In this document: positions 8,520 to 16,702 of the stretch, piece after piece
How the letters are laid out: every line of letters starts with the position of its first letter
Position numbering within the stretch: the first letter of the stretch is position 1
Origin: Chitinophagaceae bacterium
GTDB lineage: Bacteria > Bacteroidota > Bacteroidia > Chitinophagales > Chitinophagaceae
DNA: 64,000 nt
Reading direction: 5' to 3'
Assembly (NCBI GenBank): GCA_020403425.1
Contig: JADBXR010000017.1
Location: 169,010-233,009, forward strand
Position numbers and translations under genes: made by a program
Notes under the pieces: model-generated
Seen by the model: only the letters and a program-made list of their open reading frames with translations
What the model was told of the DNA's origin: nothing
Databases searched by the model: none

Positions 8520-8604
8520 GGTGAATGGTGAATTGGCAATATTAAAGAAGTACTTCAGCCAAATGCCAATGATAATTGCCCATTGCCCATTCACTGCCAC
8601 ATTT
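8520..8604. repeat. Inverted word repeat between fur-like and epimerase genes
   Basis: The left arm begins one base after the fur-like stop codon (GTGAATGGTGAATTGGCAAT). The right arm (ATTGCCCATTGCCCATTCAC, about 8575-8594) is its inexact reverse complement. A stretch of 21 bases of the left arm recurs exactly at 15088-15108. It belongs to the dispersed word-repeat family described under findings. Confidence 0.7.
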
Positions 8605-8642
8605 CACGATTCCACATCTTATCTTCGCATAAACACCCTTCT

Positions 8643-9617
8643 ATGATTTTTATCACCGGCGCCAGTGGTTTGGTAGGTTCTCACCTGGTAAAACAGTTAG
8701 TGAACGAGGGTAAGAAAGTGAGGGCGTTGTACCGCTCTTCCATACCCCTTATGGAAGGGGTGCAGGGGGTTGATTGGGTGCAGGGTGATATCCTGGATGT
8801 GGTTTCCCTGGAAGAAGCCATGAAAGGGGTGGAGGAAGTGTACCACTGTGCCGCGGTGGTCTCTTTCAATCCCGGCAAAAAACACCTGTTACACAAAAAC
8901 AATGTAGATGGCACCACTAATGTGGTGAATGCCTGCCTGGATGCCGGCATACGCAAACTGGTATTCGTCAGCTCAGTGGCGGCGCTGGGCAGGATACGGC
9001 AGGATAAACCCATTGATGAGACCATGAACTGGTCTGAAGAAACCAGCAACAGCGAATACGGCAAGACCAAATACCTGGCCGAAATGGAAGTGTGGCGGGG
9101 TATTGGCGAAGGGTTGAATGCCGTGATCGTGAACCCGGTCATCATCCTGGGTGCGGGCGACTGGGAAAAGGGTTCGTCCGAGATTTTCAAATCAGCCTAT
9201 GACGAGTTTCCCTGGTATACAGAGGGAACCGGTGGTTTTGTGGATGTGGCCGATGTGGTGAAAGCCATGATCCTGCTGATGCAGAGCGATGTGCAGGCGG
9301 AGCGTTTTATCCTTTGCGCCGATAACCTGCCTTACCGGGAAGTGTTTGCACTGATCGCCCAGAATTTTGGAAAACGTCTGCCGTACCGGAAAGTAACGCC
9401 CCTGCTGGCAGCGATCGTATGGCGGCTGGAAGCCATCAAGGCAAAGTTTACCGGGAAAGACCCGCTGCTTACCAAAGAAACAGCGCATACGGCTGCGGCC
9501 AAAGTGCAGTTCAATAACAGCAAGCTGATACAGCGTTTCCCTGAATTTGCCTATATGCCCGTTGCGGATTCTATCAAACGCATCTGCCAGGAGTTGAAGC
9601 AGGTGCATGGTTTATAA
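8643..9617 (+). CDS. NAD(P)-dependent epimerase/dehydratase, extended SDR family
   Basis: 324 residues from the ATG at 8643 (MIFITGASGLVGSHLVKQ), which opens directly on the Rossmann-fold glycine motif TGASGLVG; a frame from 8583 reads through the upstream repeat and is not used. The active-site Tyr and Lys are in SEYGKTKYLAE (YxxxK), with the preceding Ser in FVSSVAALG. This resembles dihydroflavonol-reductase or sugar-epimerase-like SDRs. Substrate unknown. A -7-like TATCTTCG lies at 8620-8627. Confidence 0.88.
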   Translation: MIFITGASGLVGSHLVKQLVNEGKKVRALYRSSIPLMEGVQGVDWVQGDILDVVSLEEAMKGVEEVYHCAAVVSFNPGKKHLLHKNNVDGTTNVVNACLDAGIRKLVFVSSVAALGRIRQDKPIDETMNWSEETSNSEYGKTKYLAEMEVWRGIGEGLNAVIVNPVIILGAGDWEKGSSEIFKSAYDEFPWYTEGTGGFVDVADVVKAMILLMQSDVQAERFILCADNLPYREVFALIAQNFGKRLPYRKVTPLLAAIVWRLEAIKAKFTGKDPLLTKETAHTAAAKVQFNNSKLIQRFPEFAYMPVADSIKRICQELKQVHGL

Positions 9618-9644
9618 TGCACCCGGGCGCTGATATCGTGCCCT

Positions 9645-10592
9645 TTATTTTTCCATCACTTTCTTCCATAATTCCGGGATCCGTTTGATCCATACCAGTT
9701 CCCTTCTTTTAAGGGAAGCGTCTTCTGCCGGATAACCGAAATAGGTCTTACCTCCTTCCAGCGAAGAAGGAACACCACTTTGGGCCAATACTACGGCATT
9801 GGCGCCGATGGTGAGGGTCTTACTTACGCCGACCTGTCCCCAGAGGGTTACCCCATCCTCAATAATGGTTCCCCCGGCAATGCCTACCTGTGCGGCGAAC
9901 AGGCAGTTCTTGCCAACAGTAGTGTCGTGTCCGATATGGACCATGTTGTCCATTTTGGTTCCGGCACCGATACGGGTTTCAGCGGTCACGCCCCGGTCAA
10001 TGGTGCAGCCGGCACCGATCTCTACCTGGTCTTCGATCACTACGTTACCGCAGCTCTGCATCCGTTTGTACCATACGGCCCGATCTTTTTTGGTGTTGTA
10101 GTAAAAGGCGTCACTTCCGATAACGCTGCCTGCCTGTATCACCACATTGTTCCCGATAACGGTATGGTCAAGCAAAGAAACATTGGGATGTATCACGCAG
10201 TTCTCACCTATGACCACCTGGCGGCCGATGAAAACATTGGGCATGATCACCGTGCCTTTACCGATGACCACATCATCGCTGATGGATTGTTGCGCCGGGG
10301 TGAAGGGACGGAAATGATCAACAATTTTGAGATAGGCTTCAAAAGGGTCCTTTACCACGAAAATGGTTTTACCATCCGGTATCTGTACGTCTTTGGTGTT
10401 GATGATGATGCAGCTTGCCGCACTTTGTAAACAGGTATCATAATATTTTGGATGGTCAACAAATACCAGGTCGCCCGTTTCTACTTTGTGAATTTCATTG
10501 ATGCCGAATGCCTGCGCTGCAAGATTACCTGCTGCTTCTGCGCCGATGAGATCGGCGAGCCATGCTACGGAAACGGGTGCGGGAAACTTCAT
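9645..10592 (-). CDS. lpxD: UDP-3-O-acylglucosamine N-acyltransferase, LpxD family
   Basis: 315 residues. An N-terminal uridine-binding-like domain (about 1-100) precedes a left-handed beta helix of hexapeptide repeats (IGKGTVIMPNVFIGRQVVIG and following). The probable catalytic His lies in NMVHIGHDTTVG. LpxD adds the second acyl chain in lipid A synthesis. Bacteroidota often carry two LpxD homologues, one with the other lpx genes; this copy stands alone, so it may be the accessory one. A perfect -7 element TACCTTTG lies leftward at 10622-10615. Confidence 0.88.
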   Translation of the reverse strand: MKFPAPVSVAWLADLIGAEAAGNLAAQAFGINEIHKVETGDLVFVDHPKYYDTCLQSAASCIIINTKDVQIPDGKTIFVVKDPFEAYLKIVDHFRPFTPAQQSISDDVVIGKGTVIMPNVFIGRQVVIGENCVIHPNVSLLDHTVIGNNVVIQAGSVIGSDAFYYNTKKDRAVWYKRMQSCGNVVIEDQVEIGAGCTIDRGVTAETRIGAGTKMDNMVHIGHDTTVGKNCLFAAQVGIAGGTIIEDGVTLWGQVGVSKTLTIGANAVVLAQSGVPSSLEGGKTYFGYPAEDASLKRRELVWIKRIPELWKKVMEK

Positions 10593-10903
10593 AATGCTAT
10601 TTTTTGATAGGTATCAAAGGTAATATTCCTGATTCAGCAGAAATTTTTTTTCGTGGTAAAACCCTGTTCCGGGGTGTATTTCCGGCAATGTTTTTTTTTG
10701 AGAAAATCACCAGCCTGTTCTTAAGAATGTTTTTTGTTGTCCTCTGAAACGCTTTGTTCATCAATGTTTCAGGCGATCCTGTTTTTTGAAAGATGTTGTG
10801 TCTGTGTAATAACACCGTTCACCGCGTAGTTCGTTACATACATCAATCACTGATGCAATCCACATTTCCCGCCAAAATGTTAATAAAATTGTTTAAAAAT
10901 TTT
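10593..10903. other. Gene-free stretch between lpxD and the candidate small RNA
   Basis: Contains the lpxD -7 element (10615-10622), several T runs, and an inverted repeat CTGAAAC/GTTTCAG around 10745-10772. A leftward frame of 72 codons here is lysine/arginine-rich low-complexity translation of T-rich DNA and is not accepted as a gene. Confidence 0.5.
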
Positions 10904-10934
10904 TTTGCTTTCGTTAAAAGTCTTTTTAATATTG
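10904..10934 (+). promoter_or_regulatory. Promoter with exact 19-base spacing before a short transcription unit
   Basis: TTTG (10904-10907), 19 bases, then TAATATTG (10927-10934), one mismatch from TAnnTTTG. Predicted start about 10939-10941, at the first base of a GGGAAA/TTTCCC hairpin. Confidence 0.65.
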
Positions 10935-10938
10935 TGTA

Positions 10939-11010
10939 GGGAAATTTATTTCCCGGTACTTACTAACCCATCCATATACAAAGTCTCGCTTCTGCGGGAC
11001 TTTTGTTTTT
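10939..11010 (+). ncRNA. Candidate small RNA of about 70 nt, or attenuator leader of the pseudouridine synthase gene
   Basis: The segment begins with a perfect hairpin GGGAAA-TTTA-TTTCCC (10939-10954) at the predicted transcription start. A single-stranded stretch of about 25 bases follows. It ends in an intrinsic terminator: AAAGTCTCGC-TTCT-GCGGGACTTT (10980-11003, one G-U pair) plus TGTTTTT. The ATG of the next gene is 2 bases past the U-rich tract. The order promoter, 5' hairpin, linker, terminator fits either a free-standing sRNA or termination control of the gene downstream. Confidence 0.55.
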
Positions 11011-11012
11011 GT

Positions 11013-11606
11013 ATGAACCGCTACTGCATCATCTACAAACCTTACCTCGTACTGTCACAATTTTCTGCGGTGGATGGAAAGAAAACACTCGCTGATTTTT
11101 TTGACGTACCCAAAGATGTATATCCTGTCGGGAGACTGGATCATGACAGTGAAGGTCTGTTGCTGTTGACCAATGACAGATCTCTTAACCATCGGTTGCT
11201 TGATCCCGCGTTCGCTCATGAAAGAGAGTATTGGGTACAGGTGGATGGCGCCATCACCGAAGCGGCCATCAGGGAAATGGAGAAGGGGGTTACGATCAAT
11301 GTCGATGGTAAATTGTATCGCACGGGTCCCTGCAAAGCAAGCTTGTTTCCCGTGGAGCCTAAAGTGCCCGACCGTCATCCGCCCATCCGCTTTCGTAAAG
11401 AGATCCCGGCACCCTGGATCCGGATGATTTTGACAGAAGGTAAAAACAGACAGGTGAGAAAGATGACGGCAAAAGCAGGATTCCCTACTTTGCGCCTGAT
11501 CCGTTACCGCATAGAGGGCCTTTCACTAGGTATCCTGCAGCCGGGTGACATGCTAGAACTTAAGCGGGAAGAAGTGTACCAACAACTGTTCCATGACAGA
11601 AAATAA
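11013..11606 (+). CDS. Pseudouridine synthase, RsuA/RluE family
   Basis: 197 residues from the ATG at 11013; an in-frame TTG at 10905 precedes the promoter and is rejected. The catalytic Asp motif VGRLDHDSEGLLLLTND and the C-terminal EGKNRQVRKM are diagnostic of the RsuA/RluB/E/F branch. The enzyme isomerises a specific uridine in rRNA. There is no N-terminal S4 domain, as in RluE. It overlaps the next gene by 14 bases. Upstream termination at 10980-11010 may control it. Confidence 0.9.
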   Translation: MNRYCIIYKPYLVLSQFSAVDGKKTLADFFDVPKDVYPVGRLDHDSEGLLLLTNDRSLNHRLLDPAFAHEREYWVQVDGAITEAAIREMEKGVTINVDGKLYRTGPCKASLFPVEPKVPDRHPPIRFRKEIPAPWIRMILTEGKNRQVRKMTAKAGFPTLRLIRYRIEGLSLGILQPGDMLELKREEVYQQLFHDRK

Positions 11607-12051
11607 CAACCAAAGTGCTGCTTACGAGATCAGTACCGATCACAACAGGTTGGAGGTCGGTCTGATTCACCAATATCTTTCACAGGATTCCTATTGGGCC
11701 CAGAATATCTCCCTGGAGGTTGTACAGCGTTCGTTGCAACATTCACTATGTTTCGGCGTCTATGGTCTGGACGGACAGGTGGGTTTTGCCCGTGTCATCA
11801 CCGACAGGGCCACATTCGCCTACCTTGCTGATGTCTTTATTCTGCCCGGCCACAGGGGCAAAGGCTTGTCCAAACAACTCATGCAAGCCATTCACGAGCA
11901 TCCCGATCTCCAACAACTTCGTCGCTGGGTGCTCTTTACGCGCGATGCGCATGGCTTGTATGCACAGTTTGGCTGGACACCCATACCCGAAGAAATGACA
12001 CCGAAAATGATGCAGTTGCATACCCCGGATATCTATGAAAAGAACAGATGA
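11593..12051 (+). CDS. GNAT family N-acetyltransferase
   Basis: 152 residues, with the acetyl-CoA-binding motif VFILPGHRGKGLSKQLMQ in the second half and the C-terminal GLYAQFGW of the family. Substrate unknown. It overlaps the preceding pseudouridine synthase gene, so translation is probably coupled. Its last codons and stop (AAC AGA TGA) are the first copy of the GAACAGATGAA word of the adjoining repeat, so the repeat has reached into the reading frame. Confidence 0.88.
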   Translation: MTENNNQSAAYEISTDHNRLEVGLIHQYLSQDSYWAQNISLEVVQRSLQHSLCFGVYGLDGQVGFARVITDRATFAYLADVFILPGHRGKGLSKQLMQAIHEHPDLQQLRRWVLFTRDAHGLYAQFGWTPIPEEMTPKMMQLHTPDIYEKNR

Positions 12052-12155
12052 ATGTTGAACAGATGAACAAGGAACAGATGAACGGAAACCCGAGAATCCT
12101 GCCAGTTACCAAACACTTCAACATTCATCCGTTCCTTGTTCATCTGTTCAATATT
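12041..12155. repeat. Inverted word repeat between GNAT gene and lysS (GAACAGATGAA family)
   Basis: The left side has three head-to-tail copies of a GAACAGATGAA-like word. The right side has the inverse words, including a perfect reverse complement of 21 bases (12055-12075 against 12131-12151). The loop is about 55 bases. It overlaps the GNAT stop codon. Confidence 0.75.
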
Positions 12156-12168
12156 CCCCTCCTGCCCG

Positions 12169-12176
12169 TATCTTTG
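12169..12176 (+). promoter_or_regulatory. -7 element of lysS
   Basis: TATCTTTG is an exact TAnnTTTG match, 19 bases before the lysS ATG. The -33 position falls at the end of the repeat arm and is not a clear TTTG. Confidence 0.5.
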
Positions 12177-12195
12177 CTGCTTTCAAAAAGCAAGT

Positions 12196-13719
12196 ATGAG
12201 TCAAACACATTTGTCTGAACAGGAGTTGATCCGCCGTGAGAAACTGGCTAAGCTGCAGGAAGCGGGTATCGATCCATTTCCGGCCCCTTTGTATCCTGTA
12301 AGTCATTTTTCAACCGACATCAAGGATCAGTATTCCGAGGAAACCAAGGAACAGTTCGCTGCTGTTTGTGTTGCGGGCCGTATCATGAGCATCAATGATA
12401 AGGGTAAAGTGTTCTTTATCAAGATACAGGATAGTAAGGGCATCATTCAGCTATATGTGAAACGGGACGATCTTTGCCCCGGAGAAGATAAATCCTTTTG
12501 GGATACCGTGGTAAAACACGGACTTGACCTCGGAGATATCATCGGGGTCACCGGTTTTGCTTTCATTACCAAAACGGGTGAGACCTCTATTCATGCACAA
12601 ACCCTGACCCTTCTTACCAAATCACTGAAGCCATTGCCGGTTACCAAGAGAGATGAGGAGGGTAATGTTTTTGATGCGGTGACGGATCCGGAGTTCCGCT
12701 ACCGTCAGCGGTATGCCGACCTGATCATCAACCCGGATGTAAAAGATACTTTTGTAAAGCGTACCAAACTCATCAATACCATCCGCGAATTTTTGAACGG
12801 TCAGGGTGCACTGGAAGTGGATACACCTGTATTACAGGCCATCCCTGGTGGTGCTGCTGCCCGTCCGTTCATTACGCACCACAATGCATTGGATGTTCCT
12901 TTTTACCTGCGTATTGCCAATGAACTGTACCTGAAACGCCTGATCGTGGGTGGGTTCGACTGGGTATATGAGTTCAGCCGCAATTTCCGCAATGAGGGTA
13001 TGGACAGGACCCATAACCCCGAATTCACTGTGCTGGAATGGTATACGGCGTACAAGGATTATTTCTGGATGATGGAGACCACCGAACAGTTGTTCGAGAA
13101 GATTGCCATTGCCCTGCATGGGACCACCGATGTACCACTGGGGGATAAGGTCATCAACTTTAAAGCGCCGTTCAAACGGATCAGTATTCATGACGCCATT
13201 AAGGAGAATACAGGTATCGATGTCAGCGGGATGGACGAAGCTGGTCTGCGTGAGGTTTGTAAGCAACTAAAAATAGATGTGCCCGGTAATATCGGCAAGG
13301 GCAAACTGATCGATGAGATCTTTGGTGCAACCAGTGAACATACCTATGTACAGCCCACTTTCATCATCGACTATCCTGTTGAGATGAGTCCACTCACCAA
13401 AAAACACCGCAGTAAACCCGGACTGGTTGAGCGTTTTGAACTGATGGTGAACGGAAAAGAGATCGCCAATGCCTATACGGAGCTGAACGATCCGATAGAT
13501 CAGCGGGAACGTTTTGAAGAACAGGCCAGGCTGATGGAAAGAGGCGATGATGAAGCCATGTTCATCGACCATGATTTTCTGCGTGCACTGGAATATGGTA
13601 TGCCGCCAACTTCCGGTATCGGTATCGGTATCGACAGGCTGTGTATGATGATGACCAACCAGGTATCCATCCAGGATGTACTGCTCTTCCCGCAGATGCG
13701 CCCGGAGAAACTGGATTAA
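12196..13719 (+). CDS. lysS: Lysine--tRNA ligase, class II
   Basis: 507 residues from the ATG at 12196 (MSQTHLSEQELIRREKL). An N-terminal OB-fold anticodon-binding domain (about 55-150) precedes the class II catalytic core. Motif 2 is around FSRNFRNEGMDRTHNPEF and motif 3 is GIGIGIDRLCMMMTN. An upstream in-frame ATG at 12136 lies within the repeat arm and ahead of the -7 element, so it is rejected. Length is typical. A strong terminator follows. Confidence 0.97.
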   Translation: MSQTHLSEQELIRREKLAKLQEAGIDPFPAPLYPVSHFSTDIKDQYSEETKEQFAAVCVAGRIMSINDKGKVFFIKIQDSKGIIQLYVKRDDLCPGEDKSFWDTVVKHGLDLGDIIGVTGFAFITKTGETSIHAQTLTLLTKSLKPLPVTKRDEEGNVFDAVTDPEFRYRQRYADLIINPDVKDTFVKRTKLINTIREFLNGQGALEVDTPVLQAIPGGAAARPFITHHNALDVPFYLRIANELYLKRLIVGGFDWVYEFSRNFRNEGMDRTHNPEFTVLEWYTAYKDYFWMMETTEQLFEKIAIALHGTTDVPLGDKVINFKAPFKRISIHDAIKENTGIDVSGMDEAGLREVCKQLKIDVPGNIGKGKLIDEIFGATSEHTYVQPTFIIDYPVEMSPLTKKHRSKPGLVERFELMVNGKEIANAYTELNDPIDQRERFEEQARLMERGDDEAMFIDHDFLRALEYGMPPTSGIGIGIDRLCMMMTNQVSIQDVLLFPQMRPEKLD

Positions 13720-13737
13720 GAATACCACACTTACCAG

Positions 13738-13790
13738 AAGTCCATAGAAGCCCCCTTGATGTAAGGGCCAGCCTCTATGGACTTTTTTTG
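13738..13790 (+). terminator. Intrinsic terminator after lysS
   Basis: AAGTCCATAGA (13738-13748) pairs with TCTATGGACTT (13774-13784), with an inner CCCTT/AAGGG stem, followed by TTTTT. Confidence 0.8.
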
Positions 13791-13821
13791 TAGATTGCCC
13801 TACCAAAACTCCCCGTTGCCG

Positions 13822-15078
13822 ATGAAATATCTAAAGGTCCTCTATGTACAGGTTATCATTGGAATTGTGTTGGGGGTACTTACCGGGTGGCTTTTTCCTG
13901 CATTCGCGCCTACCGCAAAACTGATCAGCGAGTCGTTCATCAATATGATCAAGATGGTGATCACCCCGGTGATCTTCCTGACCATCGTACTCGGTATTGC
14001 CGGAGCCGGTAACCTAAAAAAAGTGGGCAGGGTAGGGGGTAAGGGACTGATCTATTTTGAAGTGGTCACCACTTTCGCCCTGATCATCGGACTGGTGGTT
14101 GCCAATATGTTGAAACCGGGGGTGGGTATTGCCACCAACCATCTTCCCAAAGAGAACCTCGACAAGTATACTTCTGCTGCCAAGGAGATGAACTGGGGTG
14201 AGTTCTTTTCGCATATCATTCCCACCAATATCGTAGACTCTTTTGCCAAGGGAGATCTGCTGCAGGTATTGTTCTTCGGCGTATTGTTCAGTGTGGCCAT
14301 CACCAAAATGGGAAGCGGTGGTGCCAAACTGATCTCTGTGTTCGAGAACCTGAACAAGGCTTTTTTCAATGTGATCCACATCGTGATGAAATTCAGTCCG
14401 ATCGGCGCTTTTGGCGGAATGGCCTATACCATTGGTAAATTCGGTTTCGGCAGCCTGCTATTATTGGGTAACCTGCTGCTGGCTTATTATATAACATCAC
14501 TATTGTTCATTTTTGTGGTGCTGAACCTGATCGGCCGTTATTACGGATTCAATGTGTGGAAATTGCTGGTGTACATCAAGGAAGAGCTTCTGATCGTACT
14601 GGGAGCCAGCAGCAGTGAAGCTGTCTTGCCTAATCTGATGGAGAAGCTGGAGGCGGCAGGTTGCGAAAGGTCCGTAGTGGGGCTGATCATTCCCACTGGC
14701 TATAGTTTTAACCTGGATGGGACCACGATCTACCTGAGTATGGCCACCATCTTCCTGGCCCAGGTATTCGATATCAATCTTACCCTGGCACAGCAGCTGA
14801 CCATTATCGGTGTATTACTGGTGACCAGTAAAGGTGCGGCCGGGGTGACCGGCAGCGGATTCATCGTGCTTACATCCACGCTCACGATCTTGAAAGTGAT
14901 CCCGTTGGAGGGACTGGCACTGCTGATCGGTGTGGACCGTTTCATGAGTGAAGGAAGGGCCCTGACCAATATGATCGGCAATACCATTGCCACGGTGATC
15001 ATCGCCAAAAGCGAAAAGGCGATCGATATGGGTAGGTATAAACGGGTGGTGGAAGGGAGAGGCGTGAGTGGTGAGTAA
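13822..15078 (+). CDS. Dicarboxylate/amino acid:cation symporter, DAACS family (DctA/GltP-like)
   Basis: 418 residues from the ATG at 13822 (MKYLKVLYVQVIIGIVLG). It has about eight membrane helices plus re-entrant loops. The family's substrate and cation motifs are visible: the serine-rich GASSSEAVLP, PTGYSFNLDGTTIYL, and the final VDRFMSEGRALTNMIGN. It imports C4-dicarboxylates or acidic amino acids with Na+ or H+; which one is not decided. The last four residues before the stop (VSGE) are encoded by the first words of the repeat that follows. Confidence 0.93.
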   Translation: MKYLKVLYVQVIIGIVLGVLTGWLFPAFAPTAKLISESFINMIKMVITPVIFLTIVLGIAGAGNLKKVGRVGGKGLIYFEVVTTFALIIGLVVANMLKPGVGIATNHLPKENLDKYTSAAKEMNWGEFFSHIIPTNIVDSFAKGDLLQVLFFGVLFSVAITKMGSGGAKLISVFENLNKAFFNVIHIVMKFSPIGAFGGMAYTIGKFGFGSLLLLGNLLLAYYITSLLFIFVVLNLIGRYYGFNVWKLLVYIKEELLIVLGASSSEAVLPNLMEKLEAAGCERSVVGLIIPTGYSFNLDGTTIYLSMATIFLAQVFDINLTLAQQLTIIGVLLVTSKGAAGVTGSGFIVLTSTLTILKVIPLEGLALLIGVDRFMSEGRALTNMIGNTIATVIIAKSEKAIDMGRYKRVVEGRGVSGE

Positions 15079-15243
15079 TTTGGCAATGGTGAATGGTGAA
15101 TTGGCAATTGTGAATTGGGGTGTATACGCAGAAAAAAAGGGGGAGCATCTAGCTCCCCTTTTTTTAGTCTATCAATTCTTTCTTAACTCCCTACTCCCTA
15201 CTCACCACTCACGATTGCCTATTCACGATCCCCCACTCAGTCC
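15064..15243. repeat. Inverted word repeat between convergent dctA-like and M20 genes
   Basis: The left arm (15064-15120) holds GTGAGTGGTGAGT and GTGAATGGTGAATTGGCAAT words. The right arm (about 15186-15243) holds the inverse words CTCCCTACTCACCACTCACGAT and ATTCACGAT. The left arm overlaps the last codons of the DAACS gene and the right arm reaches the stop codon of the M20 gene, so the repeat fills the whole gap. A terminator sits between the arms. Confidence 0.75.
15132..15165. terminator. Bidirectional intrinsic terminator
   Basis: A7 GGGGGAGC - ATCTA - GCTCCCC T7. The flanking A and T runs make it work on both strands, serving the convergent DAACS and M20 genes. Confidence 0.85.
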
Positions 15244-16685
15244 CTGTAATTCAATGCGGGTTTTCTGTCGCCCAGGAGGGCTTTGTATTGGTAATCTCCC
15301 CTTGATTGTTTGAATTCTTCTTTGGCTTTGGTGATCAACGTGGCGTCTGTGAACAGGTCGATGGCCGTTAGTGCCATGGTCTTGGCGGCTACCATCATTC
15401 CTTTGGCGCCGATATCTGTTCCGTTACAGGCTACGGCCTGCCAGCTGTGTGCGGCGGTGCCGGGTATCCAGGTAGCTGCTTCCAGGCCAACGGTGGGTAC
15501 GGCATAACTTACATCACCCACATCGGTCGATCCGCCACCGGCATCGATCACCGGTTTCAGGGGAGCAATGGTTGCGGCTCTTTCAATTGCGGGTGACTGA
15601 TATGAGAAAGAAGACTGTATCTTCTTACCGAACTCGATCTCAGCAGCACTGTAGTTCACCCCGCCAACTTTCTGTAGGTTCTGCTGCATGGCTTCGGCCA
15701 GTGTGCGGTTGATGAGCAGATCGTGTGTGCCGCCAATGATCTCGTATTCCACTCTGGTGTCTGTACCCATGGCCGCACCCTTGGCTGCTTTGGTAAGCCT
15801 GTCGAACACACTGACCACCCACTCTCTTTTCGGATGACGAACATAATAGAATACTTCCGCAAAATCGGGTACCACGTTCGGCGCTTTGCCTCCCTGGGTG
15901 ATGACATAGTGGATACGGGTTTCCTGGGGCACATGTTCGCGCATCATGTTCACCATATGATCCATGGCTTCCACACCATCCAATGCAGAACGGCCCTTCT
16001 CGGGTGCCATGGATGCATGGGCAGATAAACCGTAAAAACGGAACTTGGCCGATGTATTGGCCAGTGCACTGGTCATGGTAACGGCATTCACATCCGAGGG
16101 ATGCCAGTGTACGGCAACATCCACATCTTTGAACAATCCTGCCCGGACCATGTATACCTTACCACTACCACCTTCTTCCGCCGGGCAGCCGTACACGCGG
16201 ATGGTGCCACTCAATTTTTTGCTTTCGATCAGTTTTTTGATCTCGATACCGGCAGCAACAGATGCTGTGCCGAACAGGTTGTGGCCACAGCCATGTCCTG
16301 CATCAACCCCTTTGATGGGTTGTTTGCCGGGTACCGCTTCCTGCGACAGGCCAGGCAAAGCATCATATTCCGCCAGGATGGCGATCACGGGCTGTCCACT
16401 TCCGTAACTGGCCACAAAAGAAGTGGGGATATCGGCAACACCCGCCTGCACGGTAAAACCATTGGCCTGTAAGGTCTGTTGCAGCAGGGCCGAACTTTTC
16501 TGTTCCTTATAACCTACTTCGGCATAGTTCCAGATCTGTAAGGCAATGTCTTTATAATCGTTATACCTGGCATCAATGTTTACAATGGCATTCTGTTTCA
16601 GTAATGCAGTTGTGTTGGTGCCTTTCTGGGCATGTAATACAAGGGAGACTGCACAAACAGCGGCAGTGAGTAAGATCTTTTTCAT
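15237..16685 (-). CDS. Exported M20-family amidohydrolase (AbgB/IAA-amino-acid hydrolase type)
   Basis: 482 residues with a signal peptide (MKKILLTAAVCAVSLVLHAQ), so periplasmic. Metal-ligand motifs of M20D peptidases are present: DAGHGCGHN, GCPAEEGGSGK and VHWHPSD, with a C-terminal His in GTAAHSWQAV. The lid or dimerisation domain lies between about residues 215 and 330. Relatives cleave N-acyl amino acids such as aminobenzoyl-glutamate. An SDR gene lies just upstream with a gap of 17 bases, so the two may be cotranscribed. Confidence 0.9.
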   Translation of the reverse strand: MKKILLTAAVCAVSLVLHAQKGTNTTALLKQNAIVNIDARYNDYKDIALQIWNYAEVGYKEQKSSALLQQTLQANGFTVQAGVADIPTSFVASYGSGQPVIAILAEYDALPGLSQEAVPGKQPIKGVDAGHGCGHNLFGTASVAAGIEIKKLIESKKLSGTIRVYGCPAEEGGSGKVYMVRAGLFKDVDVAVHWHPSDVNAVTMTSALANTSAKFRFYGLSAHASMAPEKGRSALDGVEAMDHMVNMMREHVPQETRIHYVITQGGKAPNVVPDFAEVFYYVRHPKREWVVSVFDRLTKAAKGAAMGTDTRVEYEIIGGTHDLLINRTLAEAMQQNLQKVGGVNYSAAEIEFGKKIQSSFSYQSPAIERAATIAPLKPVIDAGGGSTDVGDVSYAVPTVGLEAATWIPGTAAHSWQAVACNGTDIGAKGMMVAAKTMALTAIDLFTDATLITKAKEEFKQSRGDYQYKALLGDRKPALNYRD

Positions 16686-16702
16686 GCAAATAGTTTCAAA
16701 AA

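Noticed and set aside
9780..10430. Rightward frame of 216 codons opposite lpxD
   Set aside because: The hexapeptide repeat coding of lpxD leaves the other strand open; no recognisable protein.
10597..10815. Leftward frame of 72 codons, Lys/Arg-rich
   Set aside because: Translation of T-rich intergenic DNA; it would start far from any promoter and overlap the lpxD control region.
15068..15313. Frame of 81 codons across the repeat between the DAACS and M20 genes
   Set aside because: Its residues (VNGELAIVNW, LLPTHHSRLP) are direct translations of the repeat words and of a terminator.
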